This document shows, piece by piece, positions 1 to 10,890 of a DNA stretch of 64,000 nucleotides. This DNA comes from Daldinia sp. FL1419 (lineage: Eukaryota > Ascomycota > Sordariomycetes > Xylariales > Hypoxylaceae): NCBI GenBank assembly GCA_025201765.1, contig MU623367.1, positions 62,001 through 126,000 on the forward strand. Reading direction: 5' to 3'. How positions within the stretch are numbered: position 1 is the stretch's first letter; every line of letters starts with the position of its first letter. Under the pieces are notes generated by a model. The model made no database searches. It was not told the DNA's origin and was given only the letters and a program-made list of their open reading frames with translations. Both the position numbers and the translations under genes were made by a program.

Positions 1-1038
1 CTTCTTGACAAGATCCCCAAGCGCAGGTAGTCCGCCCGCCGAGTTGTGGTATACTTTATACATGTGACTCTTCTCCAGCATCTCTACTATGAAGTCCTCG
101 GCCGCTCTCCGCTTTGCCTCATCGGGTTCGTCGAGGCGCGTAGTAAAGAGCTCGACTTGCTTGGCTCCGTCGTATTCCGTCTTGATCGCACCCAGAACGC
201 CGTTTAGAATTCCTTCCACCATGAACACCTTGTTCTTGTAAAACTCGCGCCCGTTCCAATTCGTGTCTATATCAATCAAGTTCCTCGTGCGGTCGCCGAT
301 AAGCATCTGCGCGACGTAGTCGCTCATCTCTCTGACCTTATCTTGGAAATTCCAATCCGCCATTCCCTCGGCAAGCCCGATGTCTTGCATCAGGGGTATC
401 TTGTGGAAACCGTCCGCGTTGGTGCGGCCTTTCCACAATTGCTTGTAGCCGCTATGCCAGTTTTTGATAAAGATGCAACCTTTTCGTGCAGCTAGCATGT
501 AGTTGCCGAAGCTGCCCCATTGCTTTCTAATCTGTCCGGTAATGATCCAGACGCCCATCTCGTAGGGTGTGTCCGGTGCCGTGAGGTGGTCCCAAAATAG
601 GGCGTCGAGATGGGTGTGCAACATATTTCCGACATCCATCCAGACGCCTCCGTGCTCGAACAGAAGCGGCAGTCTCACGAGATCAGCAGCGTGTTGTGCC
701 GCATGTCTGCCGTCCATAGTCCGGTTAACGAAGCACTCTGGGAACCAGTCCTTGGAGACGTAGTTGTAAATGTTATTAGGCGAGCCTTCAACAAGATCGA
801 CAAGGCGGACCGTCCATGATCTGCCCAGCTTTCTCACCCAATTCACTACAGTGCATCTGTAGCTTGGGTACATGTAGTCGATACCCTTATCCCAGAAAGC
901 CCATACATTTTTCTCCGAAGTGATGGGTCGAAAAGAACGAAGCTCGTCTATGATTTCGGCTTCGGGTCGGGAGTCAAGTCGGGAGTCAGGCACTACGCGG
1001 AGACCGCTCGCCGACTTTGGTAGCTCGAATTTAGCCAT
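1..1038 (-). CDS. Capsular-polysaccharide-synthesis-like glycosyltransferase (GT32-like), 3' end outside window
   Basis: An open frame of 346 codons runs from ATG at 1038 off the left edge with no stop, so the C-terminus is missing. The product resembles the fungal Caps_synth / GT32-like family, predicted to transfer a sugar from a nucleotide-sugar donor. Visible hallmarks are an N-terminal block with VWAFWD (about residues 45-50), then ADLVRLPLLFEHGG (118-131) followed by VWMDVGN, where the Asp135 region corresponds to the DXD-type donor/metal site of GT32 enzymes (here D-V-G, not a strict DXD). No signal peptide or intron is seen in the visible part. It is divergent from the esterase gene at 1887. 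Family assignment is by motif recognition; the substrate is unknown. Confidence 0.8.
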   Translation of the reverse strand, partial: MAKFELPKSASGLRVVPDSRLDSRPEAEIIDELRSFRPITSEKNVWAFWDKGIDYMYPSYRCTVVNWVRKLGRSWTVRLVDLVEGSPNNIYNYVSKDWFPECFVNRTMDGRHAAQHAADLVRLPLLFEHGGVWMDVGNMLHTHLDALFWDHLTAPDTPYEMGVWIITGQIRKQWGSFGNYMLAARKGCIFIKNWHSGYKQLWKGRTNADGFHKIPLMQDIGLAEGMADWNFQDKVREMSDYVAQMLIGDRTRNLIDIDTNWNGREFYKNKVFMVEGILNGVLGAIKTEYDGAKQVELFTTRLDEPDEAKRRAAEDFIVEMLEKSHMYKVYHNSAGGLPALGDLVKK

Positions 1039-1886
1039 CTGGGCCAAGGGGGTTGTCGTAAATGGTCGTATGAGGTTATTAGGATGTTATTAAACTCATG
1101 AAGATTGCTGGGTCATAGAACCAACGCCCTCCTAGAGTTGCATGCCCCCGAGTATTTATACCTCCCAAGCATGTAACGGCATATTAACTGATTCATGCCT
1201 GTGGCTTTTAGGGGTCTATCATGAGCCCCTTCAGCTAGCGGATCTGGTCCCTGAATCGTCACGGCTAAGCCCGAAGTGAGATCCGCAATTGATGCTATTA
1301 CTCTATACCCACCCATCAATCACTCGGTCGATTTTATTAATTATAAAAATGGCGGATATTGAAGTAACATGTTGTTATGCTAGAATTTCTATGCCAGGAG
1401 ATGTACTGGCCGCCGTAACGGCGCTAAAGGGGAACTATATTTACAGGGTTATTATCCGACTAAGACGGCTATTGGAGGGAGCTATTAAAGCTACCTATGA
1501 TTCATAATGATGGGACTTGAAATCATTTTTCAGCCTTGATTGGGGCTGAGTACGGGGTGAGGACGGGGAGCATATCTCAGCCAACCCTCAATGCTACCTT
1601 TCCCAAGCCGTCAAATTTGAAACAGAAAATGTATTCAAAATGATTCATCGTGATCGTAAAATAAGAAGACTTTTCTATGTGGAGCTGTATAGCCTAGAAG
1701 CTTAACTAAGTAATTGTCATCCTTCCGCGGGACTATGCTGTCGCAAGCCCATAGAATTCAATGCCTTCACTAGAACCATGGATCTATAAGAATACCTACC
1801 CATTAAACCCTTTTATAAATTTATTATAATTATAAATATTCCTTGAGAAATAGCAGTAACCGAAAACAAGAAATCAACCTGTCATC
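1039..1886. other. Divergent intergenic region
   Basis: This spacer separates the start codons of the glycosyltransferase (-) and the esterase (+). It is AT-rich near 1800-1850, with TATA-like tracts, and probably holds both promoters. The short frame at 1289-1507 has no recognisable product. Confidence 0.5.
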
Positions 1887-3283
1887 ATGGAGCACCTCAG
1901 GGATAGATCCGAATACTTCCATCTCGATGTCGACTTCAAACCTCTACCCAAGTACGGACACCTGTCGGAGAAGACGCCTGAATATGCAGCCGCCGAGTCC
2001 GCCATAGATGCCGCATACGAGCCGCTTTGGTCGCAGTCCGATTTCGCGGGTTTCCGACGAGTTGCAGGTGACCCCGACGCTGTTATGCCCCCTGGCGGAC
2101 CTGATCGATATCGCGATATCACGACGGAGTTACTACAATTCCCTGCGCGCGATGGTCACTTACTTGAGTTAAAAGTGTACAAGTCACCGAATGTTCGCCC
2201 AGACGCGACTCTAGTGTATCGCATGCACGGTGGCGGTAGGAGCTTTTGAATACAACCCCTTTTCCTAAGTCGCACTCCGCTGACCCCCTGACTTTCAGGC
2301 TTCGTCGTCGGGCGGCATGAGGTGGATGGTATCGAAAATGTTTACGCAGCTACAAATCCCGACATTGTCGTTGTTAGCATAGATTACCGGCTGTATGTGC
2401 TTTTAACGTTGGTTTCTCGCGGCTTAACTAACCTTGTGAAGAGCACCTGAATTCCCCTTTCCAACGCCGGTTGAGGATTGCTTTGACGGACTATTATGGG
2501 TATGTTTGCCAATTCAGCAACCCAGAACTTAACCATCTTTTCATTAACCCACGGATACAGTGTAAGAATAATGCGAAAACTCTCGGGATCAACCCCGAGA
2601 AGATTATTGTTGCCGGAAGTAGCGCGGGAGGCAATCTTGTAAGCTCCTACGGCGGTGGCGTATTAGGCTATCCGTAGCATCACTTGCTAACTGTTACCAG
2701 TCTGCAGTTATGGCCCTAATGGCCAGAGAAAATGGCGTCACCGGCATCGTTGCCCAGGTTATTCACTTTCCCGCAATCTGCCATCCCAAGTTCTTCCCTC
2801 GAGATAAGTACGAGTATGGCAGCTTCGTCCAAAACTCGAGGAATCCCGTCCTTAGTACCCTAAGAATGGAGGCTTTTCTTAGGGCTTATATTCATAACCT
2901 CGAACCAGACTACAGGCACTCGCCTGTGCTTGCGGAATCACTCGCTAATCTGCCTCCTGCATGTAAGAAAACTACCCCCTTTTATCATCTCTAGGTACCC
3001 ATGCCCGTATCGTCTTGTTTTCGTTTCTTGTGTAACTACTAACTAACCGTTTGCTGTGATTCCAGTGATACAGTGCGCGGGTTTTGACGTGCTCCGAGAC
3101 GAAGCTTTCGCCTACTCCGAAGCCCTCAAGGCGGCAGGTGTTCATGTAGAAATGTACGGTTATAAAGGCGTGCCGCACTGTTTTCCTGCTGTTCTACCAA
3201 CTCATCCCGAGACACCGGTATTTTACGAGCGGTTTAATAATTTCCTGCGAAAACATGCGACAAGTTCCGGGCAGGAGAAGTAA
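1887..3283 (+). CDS. Alpha/beta-hydrolase, HSL-type esterase/lipase
   Basis: Six exons (1887-2235, 2299-2392, 2442-2499, 2561-2638, 2701-2962, 3066-3283) join in frame to a 352-aa protein. It is an alpha/beta-hydrolase of the hormone-sensitive-lipase group, hydrolysing carboxyl esters through a Ser-Asp-His triad. The oxyanion-hole motif HGGG lies at residues 114-117, split by intron 1, and is followed by the usual strand and SIDYRLAPE segment. The nucleophile is Ser188 in GSSAGG. Asp288 (CAGFDVLRDE) and His318 (GVPHCF) complete the triad. There is no signal peptide, so a cytosolic location is likely. All five introns are GT-AG, 49-103 nt, typical of Pezizomycotina. The natural substrate cannot be told; many paralogues act on small acyl esters or lactones. 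Confidence 0.9.
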
Positions 3284-4004
3284 GGAGTCTGCAGTAGAAT
3301 TTCTACATGCATACCTAGAAATGCCAGCATACCTGTTACTGCGAACGTTACCAATGTATTTTCGCAGAAGTTTAGTGATAGTGAATCTCTCCCAAACCGT
3401 CGCCTAATGTGTAAGATGAAAAATAAATTAGTGCTGCAGCTCCATGTCCAACTTCTAAGCGCAGTGGTTTGATTAATGTATAAATGTCCTTGTAATTCTT
3501 CATACACTTTCCTATGAAGTCCCATGAAATTATTCTATAATTACTCCAAGTTATAAAATAAATACTTCACCTGCCTAAGACACACTAAAAGCAACGCTAC
3601 AACATCAGTGTGGGGATCTTCTGTTAGGTACTTCTTAGCGTCGCAGGGTGTGCCGCAAACGCTATGCGCATTGCGCTAGTTAGTCCTACTCCAGATTAAG
3701 TTTAGATACATAGCCGTCAGCTTGGCGCCGAGTTTACGCGGCGCAGTACCTCGATCACGCAATTTTTCACGCCAATGGCAAATACCGTCTTTACGAAATC
3801 ATCACCGAGTTTTCTAAACTTATCAAGGTTTTTTTTTTCTTGGGTGCGGAATGTTATTAGAAGTCGCCAGCGCCATGTTCGGTGATTGTAGATTTTCTTC
3901 CTAATAAATAACGATTGCCTTTTATCAACTCGGCAACGTTAATTACTAGACTCGTAATATCGCTGTTGTTTTGATGCGGCGTAGCGTCGTAATCTTTCTC
4001 TACC
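3284..4004. other. Intergenic region between esterase and permease
   Basis: No coding signal is seen. It holds the esterase 3' region and the permease promoter, with a T-rich tract near 3831-3840. Nothing else recognised. Confidence 0.5.
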
Positions 4005-5802
4005 ATGAGTAGTAGTCGCAAGGACCTCGATCGGTCCGTCGTGCAACCGGACGATGACCCCGATCAAGATGATTTCCGTTCGATCGATCCCGAGTCCGGG
4101 GTCAAACGCGGATTAAAAACGCGACATTTATCCATGATGGCTCTGGCCGGAATCATTGGACCCGGACTTTTGGTCGGTAGCGGAGGCGCATTGTCCGCCG
4201 GTGGGCCGGCATCGTTATTGATTGGCTTCGGCGTCATCGGCATAATCGCTTTTAGGTACCATTGCACATCCCCGTAATATCAACGCGCATATCTATCTAT
4301 CCGATGCTAACCTAGACAAATAAAATAAGTATTATGCAAAGCTTGGGAGAGTTAACTACGCTTTATCCCTCGGGGGGAGCTTTTACTCAACTCGCGGCTC
4401 GATTTGTGGATCCCGCATTCGGCGTTGCTGTTGGATGGAATTATTTTGTTATCTGGTTCGCCGTCCTTGCCAACGAGTACAATGCTACTACTAGCATTCT
4501 CGCATTTTGGAGTGATAAAGTTCCCGTCTGGGGATACTTTCTTCTGTTATGGGTGCGTATCACTCCCGGTGGTATTTGCGATTGAATCTGTTCGACCATC
4601 TTGCTGACGCGTATTAGACTGCTTTCCTATTATTCCAGCTCCTAGGTGTTTCTACATTTGGAGAAGCCGAATTTTGGTTGGCCCTCCTTAAATTAGTAGG
4701 ATTGGTAGCGTTCTACATATTTTCCATCGTGTAAGTTCTCAACCTACCTACCTCATAACCTCATCCTCGTTACGACCCTAACAGTTCCAGATATGTGTCG
4801 GGTGGAATTAGCGGGACGGGTGCCATAGGTTTCCGATATTGGCACGACCCAGGACCTTTCGTTGAAGGTTTTCGCGGCGTTGCCAAAGTCTTTGTTTTCT
4901 GCTCTACCTTTTACGCTGGTTGCGAGTCGGTGGCTGTAGCCGCGACCGAAACCAAGAATCCTCGGGTTGCCGTTCCGTTAGCCATTCGCCAAGTCTTTTG
5001 GCGCATCATATTCATCTATATGGGTGCTGCCTTTTTCTTTGGCCTCACTTGTCCAGCAAATGCTGATCAACTTGTTAACGGCAGCAGTCGCGCTCTGTTG
5101 AGCCCGATGACTGTTGCAATCCAAAATGCAGGCTGGCAAGGTGGCGTTCATCTTATCAATGCCTTCATCCTCATCACCTGTATCTCTGCAATTAACAGTT
5201 CCATATACATCGCATCACGGACATTGCTATATATGGCACAGCAGAATATGGCTCCGTCTTTTCTTGGGTGGACAGATAAGAGAGGTGTGCCGATTCCAGC
5301 CATCACTCTAGCCAATGCGTTTGGAGCATTGTCTATGATGAATGTTTCAACCGGCGCTTCAAAGGCCTATGGGTATATTGTCAACTTGAGTGGCGTCTCT
5401 ACCTTCTTAGTCTGGGGGTCTATTTCCCTCACTCATATTCGATTCAGGCGGGCCTGGGAAGCACAGGGCTATCAGGTTGAGGATCTTCCGTACGTTTCTC
5501 TCTGGTACCCCTGGAACGCATATTTTGGCTTGGCGGCGAATGTGTTCCTCGCATTGGTGCAAGGCTGGTCTAACTTCTCACCGTGGGATGCTGGCGGCTT
5601 CGTTGATGCTTACATACTGTTGCCATTATTTTTTGTGATATTCATAGGATACAAATTTGCTTTTAAGACACGCCTTTGGAGGGAAGATGAGATTGATTTA
5701 CAATCAGGGAGGCGCCGTGACTTGGATGAAGACAAAGAGATTGCCGAGGCTGAAATAGGGGCTCCCCAACCGTGGTGGCGTCAGCTACTAAAGAGCTTTT
5801 AG
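4005..5802 (+). CDS. Amino-acid permease (yeast AAT/APC family)
   Basis: Four exons (4005-4255, 4330-4552, 4618-4730, 4791-5802) give a 532-aa protein, the usual length for fungal amino-acid/H+ symporters (Gap1-like, APC superfamily) in the plasma membrane. Hallmarks are the acidic N-terminal tail, GLKTRHLSMMALAGIIGPGLLVGSG at the first helix, the junction motif IMQSLGELTTLYPSGGAF created by splicing exons 1 and 2, LLGVSTFGEAEFW, and SGTGAIGFRYWHDPG. About twelve hydrophobic helices follow, then a charged C-terminal tail. The third exon starts at 4618 rather than at the later AG, because TAFLLFQLLGV restores the family alignment. Substrate range cannot be decided from sequence alone. Confidence 0.93.
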
Positions 5803-6458
5803 AATTATTCGCCCAGCGTTTATGTTTTAGATAGTAGCAGCATTTACTTCCTAGATAGAAGGACGGGTCGATAGCGCAGGCTGTAATTAGTGCTTAGGAG
5901 AGAACTAAGCTTGGTCACAAAATGGCTTCTCAATTTGAAAAGCCCAGATTAACTTCATCACATTATTGATTTCTTACCGCCTGCCCTAATGTCATCATAG
6001 TCTCGGGTGAATTTAATATCAGACAGTTTCTGTACGTGTTACCTTTGAGCATTTTAGGTAGACGTCTTATATGAAGAACAAAGAGCTCGTTCTACGCGTA
6101 GTGTCGTATAGTTAGAAAGCAGATAGCTAAGAGTTCCTTGCAGAGAAACGAAGTTGTTTCTACGGTTCTTGGTTCACTTCGTGGCATCACTGTAGTGGCT
6201 AAAACACTTTGACTATGACGACGTATCTTTAATCAACAAGCCCAGTATATAGACCCTAGCTCCCCATTATTGTCGCATTGTATATATAGGTACTTTTCCA
6301 TCCTCCAGTGGACACCGATTAGGTATATCTCCAGTCAACAAATCAATTGTTTCGCCTCCAGGAAAAATCCTATAAGCTTAAACCATAACCATTGCCCCCA
6401 TTCACATCACAGCTCGCCCCCAAGAGACCAACACAAACAACTCGCTAAAGTTGTCACC
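5803..6458. other. Intergenic region with TATA-like elements
   Basis: No coding signal. TATATA-like stretches near 6245 and 6281-6287 lie about 180-210 bp before the mini-gene ATG at 6459 and may be its promoter. Confidence 0.4.
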
Positions 6459-6638
6459 ATGTGCAAGTACGAAGTGTGCGAAGTCAAATGCGAAAGCTGC
6501 AGACATATCATTCGCACTGTGGAACTCAAACATGAGGCGTGTGTGTTTAAAGACACCGACAAATGCGAGGTCATAGAGGAGGCAACCCATGTGAAATATG
6601 AACTTTGCTATTCGTGTTATTCTAAGTCAGTGGAATGA
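6459..6638 (+). CDS. Small eight-cysteine protein, possible zinc ribbon
   Basis: A 59-aa frame starts at an ATG in good context (TCACCATG). A longer in-frame extension back to 6270 lacks a supported start, so this ATG is preferred. The product has eight cysteines (residues 2, 7, 11, 14, 28, 36, 50, 53), including two CxxC knuckles at 11/14 and 50/53, spaced as in a zinc ribbon or treble clef. There is no signal peptide or membrane helix. It stands alone between a permease and a repeat-rich gap. I do not recognise a named family; the cysteine pattern and an upstream CA-rich leader favour a real gene over a chance frame. Metal binding is inference. Confidence 0.5.
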   Translation: MCKYEVCEVKCESCRHIIRTVELKHEACVFKDTDKCEVIEEATHVKYELCYSCYSKSVE

Positions 6639-7833
6639 AAGAAAAAAAAACCTACCTACCTATCCAGAATAACCCGATGATGAGTCTCAAGAGGCTAATT
6701 ATAATTCTTTATGGAGGGAAGCACCCCCTTTGTTGAGTTAAGGACAATGTTAACGGCTGAAGCATCTATTTTCCAAAAGATTCCTTGCTTACCTTACCTT
6801 AGGTACCTCCATATTTAGTAACTGATTATTTATCTTTATAATTAATTCGTGTTACGCAACTAAAGGTGAAATGCCATACGTGCTAGATTAGGTTGGCTTG
6901 GCCTCGTGAAACGACGGATTGCATTTGTCTGGCCGTGCCTTATATGCTTGGCGGTCCCTGGATGAGGATTTTTACTAAATGGGCAGCAATTTTGAAACAT
7001 CCGTAGTTCTAATCGGGAAATGAAGATTTCTAATGTAATTCTACACAATGAATCAATGAAGTCTACAGTAACACCGTATGTGAGAAAGGCGGATGCAATT
7101 AAAATTTATATCCCGGAAATCTAGTTTATAGATGCTTAGCGAAACGCGGTTCAATCTAACCAGGGGGGATGGGCCGTACGAGAAGACTACAACGGCCTCA
7201 GATATCGCCGGTAAATATGGGTAATATATTATTTCCTATTTATGCCTCGCTTTAAGTCTTAATTATGACGAAAGATGTATATAGGTTCGTTAGCAAATTA
7301 GTTGTGATACCTAGGCTTTTAAAGATTATACCGTTGATGAGCAGCATGTGGATCCCTATTGAGGCTATTGCGGAGATACTATCCTGGACGCATTCATTGC
7401 AACATGTAACTGCGAAGTTACTATCCAGGAGGCGGCTGTATCCGTTCGTTATTACGTTATTATGATCGAATTTAGATCGAAGCTGTATAGTTTCGACGTG
7501 GATGTTGATACGGACCTGAACGAAGTGGAGACGTGCTGACATCGAAAGAGGAAAAGAAGCATCTCTTTGATCCATTTTTGCTTCACGAACTGAGAGATCC
7601 GTGTGCCAAATTAGGAAACCGCAAAGATTCCAAAGAGTAGGCTCATATCTGCTCAGCCCCTGGTTTTGCTGACGGATCCCTCGCAGGATTCCCCCCTTAT
7701 TAGAATAGAACTATTTCGATACGCGATTGGACACATCTGTAATAAGTCAAGAAATCCGAAGGTCGAGATTAGTCCCTGTTAAACCCCTGTGACAGATCTT
7801 AGGGGTTACATAATGTTGGGCCAATTTGCGACC
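6639..7833. other. AT-rich gene-poor region left of the MITE
   Basis: Frames at 7252-7575 (-) and 7265-7465 (+) overlap each other and match no family I know. An ACCTACCTA tract occurs at about 6650. No gene supported. Confidence 0.45.
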
Positions 7834-8416
7834 TACGGTGGCCCATTAGTGCAAAACCGACAAAACCAAAAACGCAGATGAAAATTCATCCGATTTATAG
7901 TATGCGCTATAATTATAGCGCATTAGTACGCTAAAACCCCTATAATTACAGCGCTTTTTAGTGGACCATGCGCTATAAGTACAGCAATTAAAATATAAGA
8001 GTGTTGATTGGTCAATTGAAATTTAACTTTAAATTGACCTTATGGATATTTCTTTGGAGAGCGCTATATTTATAGTAGATACTTTCACTAAATTCACTAT
8101 AATTACAGGGGGTTTAGTGCTATTATTTACTTAAGTTATAGCGCATTTAATAAGTACCTACAAAATTTTTGTTGCTCCCAAAATGCCCTATATTTATAGC
8201 GGCCTTAGTACTCTTATGTACTGTAATTACAGCGGGTTTAGTGAGTTCTCGGAGACTTTTTAATAACCACTAAAACTCGCTGTAATTATAGAAGGTCTAG
8301 CGCACCTCTGCGCTATAATTATAGCGTACCCCTGCAGGGAATCTGACCAATCGGACGAATTTTTATTTGCGTTTTTAGTTTTGTCGGTTTTGCACTAATG
8401 GTGCACCGTAGCGACC
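7828..8416. mobile_element. MITE-like non-autonomous DNA transposon with target-site duplication
   Basis: The element proper is 7834-8410 (577 bp). Its first 61 bases (7834-7894) and the reverse complement of its last 61 (8350-8410) match at 55 positions, giving terminal inverted repeats beginning TACGGTG. Directly outside both ends is a perfect GCGACC hexamer (7828-7833 and 8411-8416), the expected target-site duplication. No transposase frame is present, so the copy is non-autonomous. If the outer TA is instead counted as the duplicated dinucleotide, a Tc1/mariner-type origin would be possible; the 6-bp repeat argues otherwise. The superfamily is unresolved. It sits about 290 bp upstream of the secreted-protein gene at 8702. 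Confidence 0.85.
7904..8334. repeat. Array of degenerate palindromic GCGCTATAATTATAGCGC units inside the MITE
   Basis: A perfect 18-bp palindrome GCGCTATAATTATAGCGC occupies 7904-7921. Related units (variants of CTATAATTACAGCG, CTATATTTATAGCG, CTGTAATTACAGCG) recur roughly ten times up to about 8330 at irregular spacing, on both strands because the unit is self-complementary. The interior of the element is therefore largely built from one repeated motif. Confidence 0.75.
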
Positions 8417-8526
8417 CCGGATCTGACAGCGATATTTCCTTTTTAGGAAATACAGATTCCAATCTGTGGTCTCCAATATACCGCATCGCTGTAAATGATG
8501 ACGATGATGGGCGTAGTTGAGATGTG

Positions 8527-8533
8527 TATATAA
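8527..8533 (+). promoter_or_regulatory. Possible TATA box of the 8702 gene
   Basis: TATATAA lies about 170 bp upstream of the ATG at 8702, followed by a pyrimidine-rich leader. Position and sequence only; no start-site data. Confidence 0.35.
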
Positions 8534-8701
8534 CTAGAATATCTAATCCATAGATAATATGAATATCATCAGATTCAACAAGAACCGAGCTTCTCTACTA
8601 ATACTCTCTCGCCATTCTTACCACAATAATCACTTGAGTCTCGAAACTGGAGCTAAGCATTTCGTCATCTAATAGTTAATTCAACATTCTACCTCTTCAC
8701 T

Positions 8702-9951
8702 ATGAAGGCGAGTTTCCTCACAACGTTAATACTGGCCGAAGGCATCGCCGGTCACGCCATCAACCGACCCTCCTCTTGCAAGGCGCCCGCCCCTACTACA
8801 GGAAAAGCCGTTTACTTTCTCTCCAACGATGCCAACAACTCGATCGTAGCCTTACCAATCCAGCCCGACGGTACCCTCAAGGCCGGGAAGAAGAATCCAG
8901 TTAACGGAGCCGGATCGAACGCCTTGGATGGAACTACGAGAAAGCCTGCCGCGCCGGACGCGCTCGTTAGCCAGTCTTCCATCACAATAGCCGGAAATGT
9001 GGGTGACTTATATACTATCCCCTAGAATAAAAAACTAATCAAAAATAGGTTATCTTCGCCGTCAACGCACACAGCGGGTCTGTGACACCAATGTCAATAT
9101 CCAACAGCGACCCAACCGAACTATCATTCGTCGGCGAGGGAGCAACATACCTCCAAAAGCCATTCCCCAACACCGTCGCTGCATCGAGCAAGAACAAGCT
9201 CCTCTGCGCAGCAACGACATCCACACAAGCCGGCGTATCCTGCGCCTCCTTCCAAGACGGCGGCATCGAGTCGTTCAAGTCCGTATTAGCTTTCGACCTC
9301 GGTCAATCGAACCCTCCCGTCGGTCCGACGAACACCGTCTCCCAGATCTTGTTCTCCGACGACGAGTCGACGCTGATTACGGTCGTCAAGGGCGACCCTG
9401 CTACAAACAAGACGGGATTTATCTCCACGCTTCCCGTCTCTGAAATTAATTCCGACTGTCCGCACGACACTCGCACAACGCCCGAGGGTACCGCGGTATT
9501 ATTCGGATCCCAGATCATCCCTGGAACCAACAACCTCTTCGCGACAGACGCGTCCTTCGGCGCGGCTGTTCTCAACCTCGACGGAGGCGTATCTGTCGTC
9601 GGAAAGCAATCCATCGAAGGCCAGAAAGCGACTTGTTGGTCTGCCTACGCCGAAGCCACCAAGAGCGTCTTCGTTACCGACGTTGCCGTTCCTCGCATCG
9701 TTGAGATGAGCGCCAAGGACGCCAGCATTATTTCCCAGATTGACTTATCGCACACTGGCGACGGGGGCTTCATTGACTTGGCTGCGGCTGGTAACTTCCT
9801 TTACGTTCTATCCCCCGGTACTGGGTCTACTGGCGCCGCTGTCGTTGTTTTGGATATCTCCGGTGGCCAAGGAAAGGCGAAGTTCCTGCAGAGGTTCAAC
9901 GTGGAGGAGCTAGCTGGGAAGAATGCTCAGGGGCTCGCAATTCTTCAGTGA
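8702..9951 (+). CDS. Secreted beta-propeller protein, lactonase / 3-carboxymuconate-cyclase-like
   Basis: Two exons (8702-8998, 9049-9951) encode 399 aa. The first 19 or so residues (MKASFLTTLILAEGIAGHA) form a signal peptide, so the protein should be secreted. The rest shows repeated strand-rich blocks such as VYFLSNDANNSIVALPI, VIFAVNAHSGSVTPMSI and NFLYVLSPGTGSTGAAVVVLDI, typical of seven-bladed propellers of the lactonase family, often annotated as 3-carboxymuconate cyclase in fungi. The donor GTGGGT at 8999 is weak, but it is the choice that restores the VIFAVNAHS strand in phase 0. Some fungal relatives are abundant secreted proteins. Enzymatic activity is not demonstrable here, since propeller lactonases and non-enzymatic propellers look alike. 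A MITE lies just upstream. Confidence 0.7.
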
Positions 9952-10890
9952 GGATTGCGATGGTGGTGTTTGAATTCGCTTCTTATCTATATTTTCTTCG
10001 GTTTTAACTATTGTTCCCTATTTTTATCTTAAAAGATTTAGGCGTAGGATATAGCATCAGCAATTTACTCTGTGGGTTTACTTCGCTTGCTCATTTATTT
10101 CATCTATTCGCGGCTCTAGAATAAGTGAAGGGTGCCAAAAACGCTACTTCCGAAAACCTTTGTCGCGCTCGCTACCTTGGGCGCAATCCGACTCAGCTTT
10201 GGCCGCTTCACAAGTACGAAGTTGACACAATGCTTTTAATGGCCTGGGGGGATACATTTCGGGTACTCCGAAAAGAAAGAGGCGTTGAACTTGAAGGATA
10301 GAGGTAGGCAATACGATGAGGCCATGACTTGATCGACGCTTGTTCCCGACAACGATCTACTAGAGTCTGGCGTTCCATTAAGAATTGCATCTCGATGGAA
10401 TGGTTCGGATAAGCAGCCTAATAAGGCGCACGCAATGAGCTTAGAAGTAAGCCGGAAGTCTCTTATGTTTGAGGTCATTAAATGACAGGGGAACAAACGC
10501 AGGATAATCGTTGGGACCTCCATCGGGATAGGTACATTAACCCTAGTTCCTCTAACAGAATTCGCAAACGAAGAATGCTGGCTTCGGCTTTATGAAGGGT
10601 GCGGGGGAGTGTCGGATGGTGAGCTTTAACGCTGAACAGACCATCCCCAAGCCGCCAAGAGGACACACCATGTCTCCCTGTAAGGCCTAGAGGCGCTTTA
10701 GGGCGCGCTATCCCACGTTGCGGCGTAAATATGTGCCAGTATTCCACTAAATTAGGGGTCTTCTTGAAGCCTTTAAATCAATACTATGGTGAAGATCGCG
10801 GCTCTTATACAAGAAGACCAAGGTTAAGCAAGTGTTGAGATTTTGAATACTTTATTTTTCTATATCGACAATTACCATCTCTAGTCCCTA
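9952..10890. other. Intergenic region without recognised genes
   Basis: Overlapping short frames (10208-10390, 10236-10523, 10478-10747, all -) have no recognisable domain and no matching splice structure. It probably holds only the 3' regions of the flanking convergent genes and unassigned sequence. Confidence 0.45.

Noticed and set aside
1289..1507. 72-codon frame in the promoter region of the esterase gene
   Set aside because: No recognisable product and AT-rich flanks; considered chance.
4618..4640. Later splice acceptor (CAG) for exon 3 of the permease
   Set aside because: Using it deletes the conserved TAFLLFQ segment; the ATTAG at 4617 restores the family length.
7834..8410. Tc1/mariner classification of the MITE on the basis of terminal TA
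   Set aside because: The flanking repeat extends as the hexamer GCGACC outside the TA, which fits a 6-bp duplication better than TA alone; superfamily left open.
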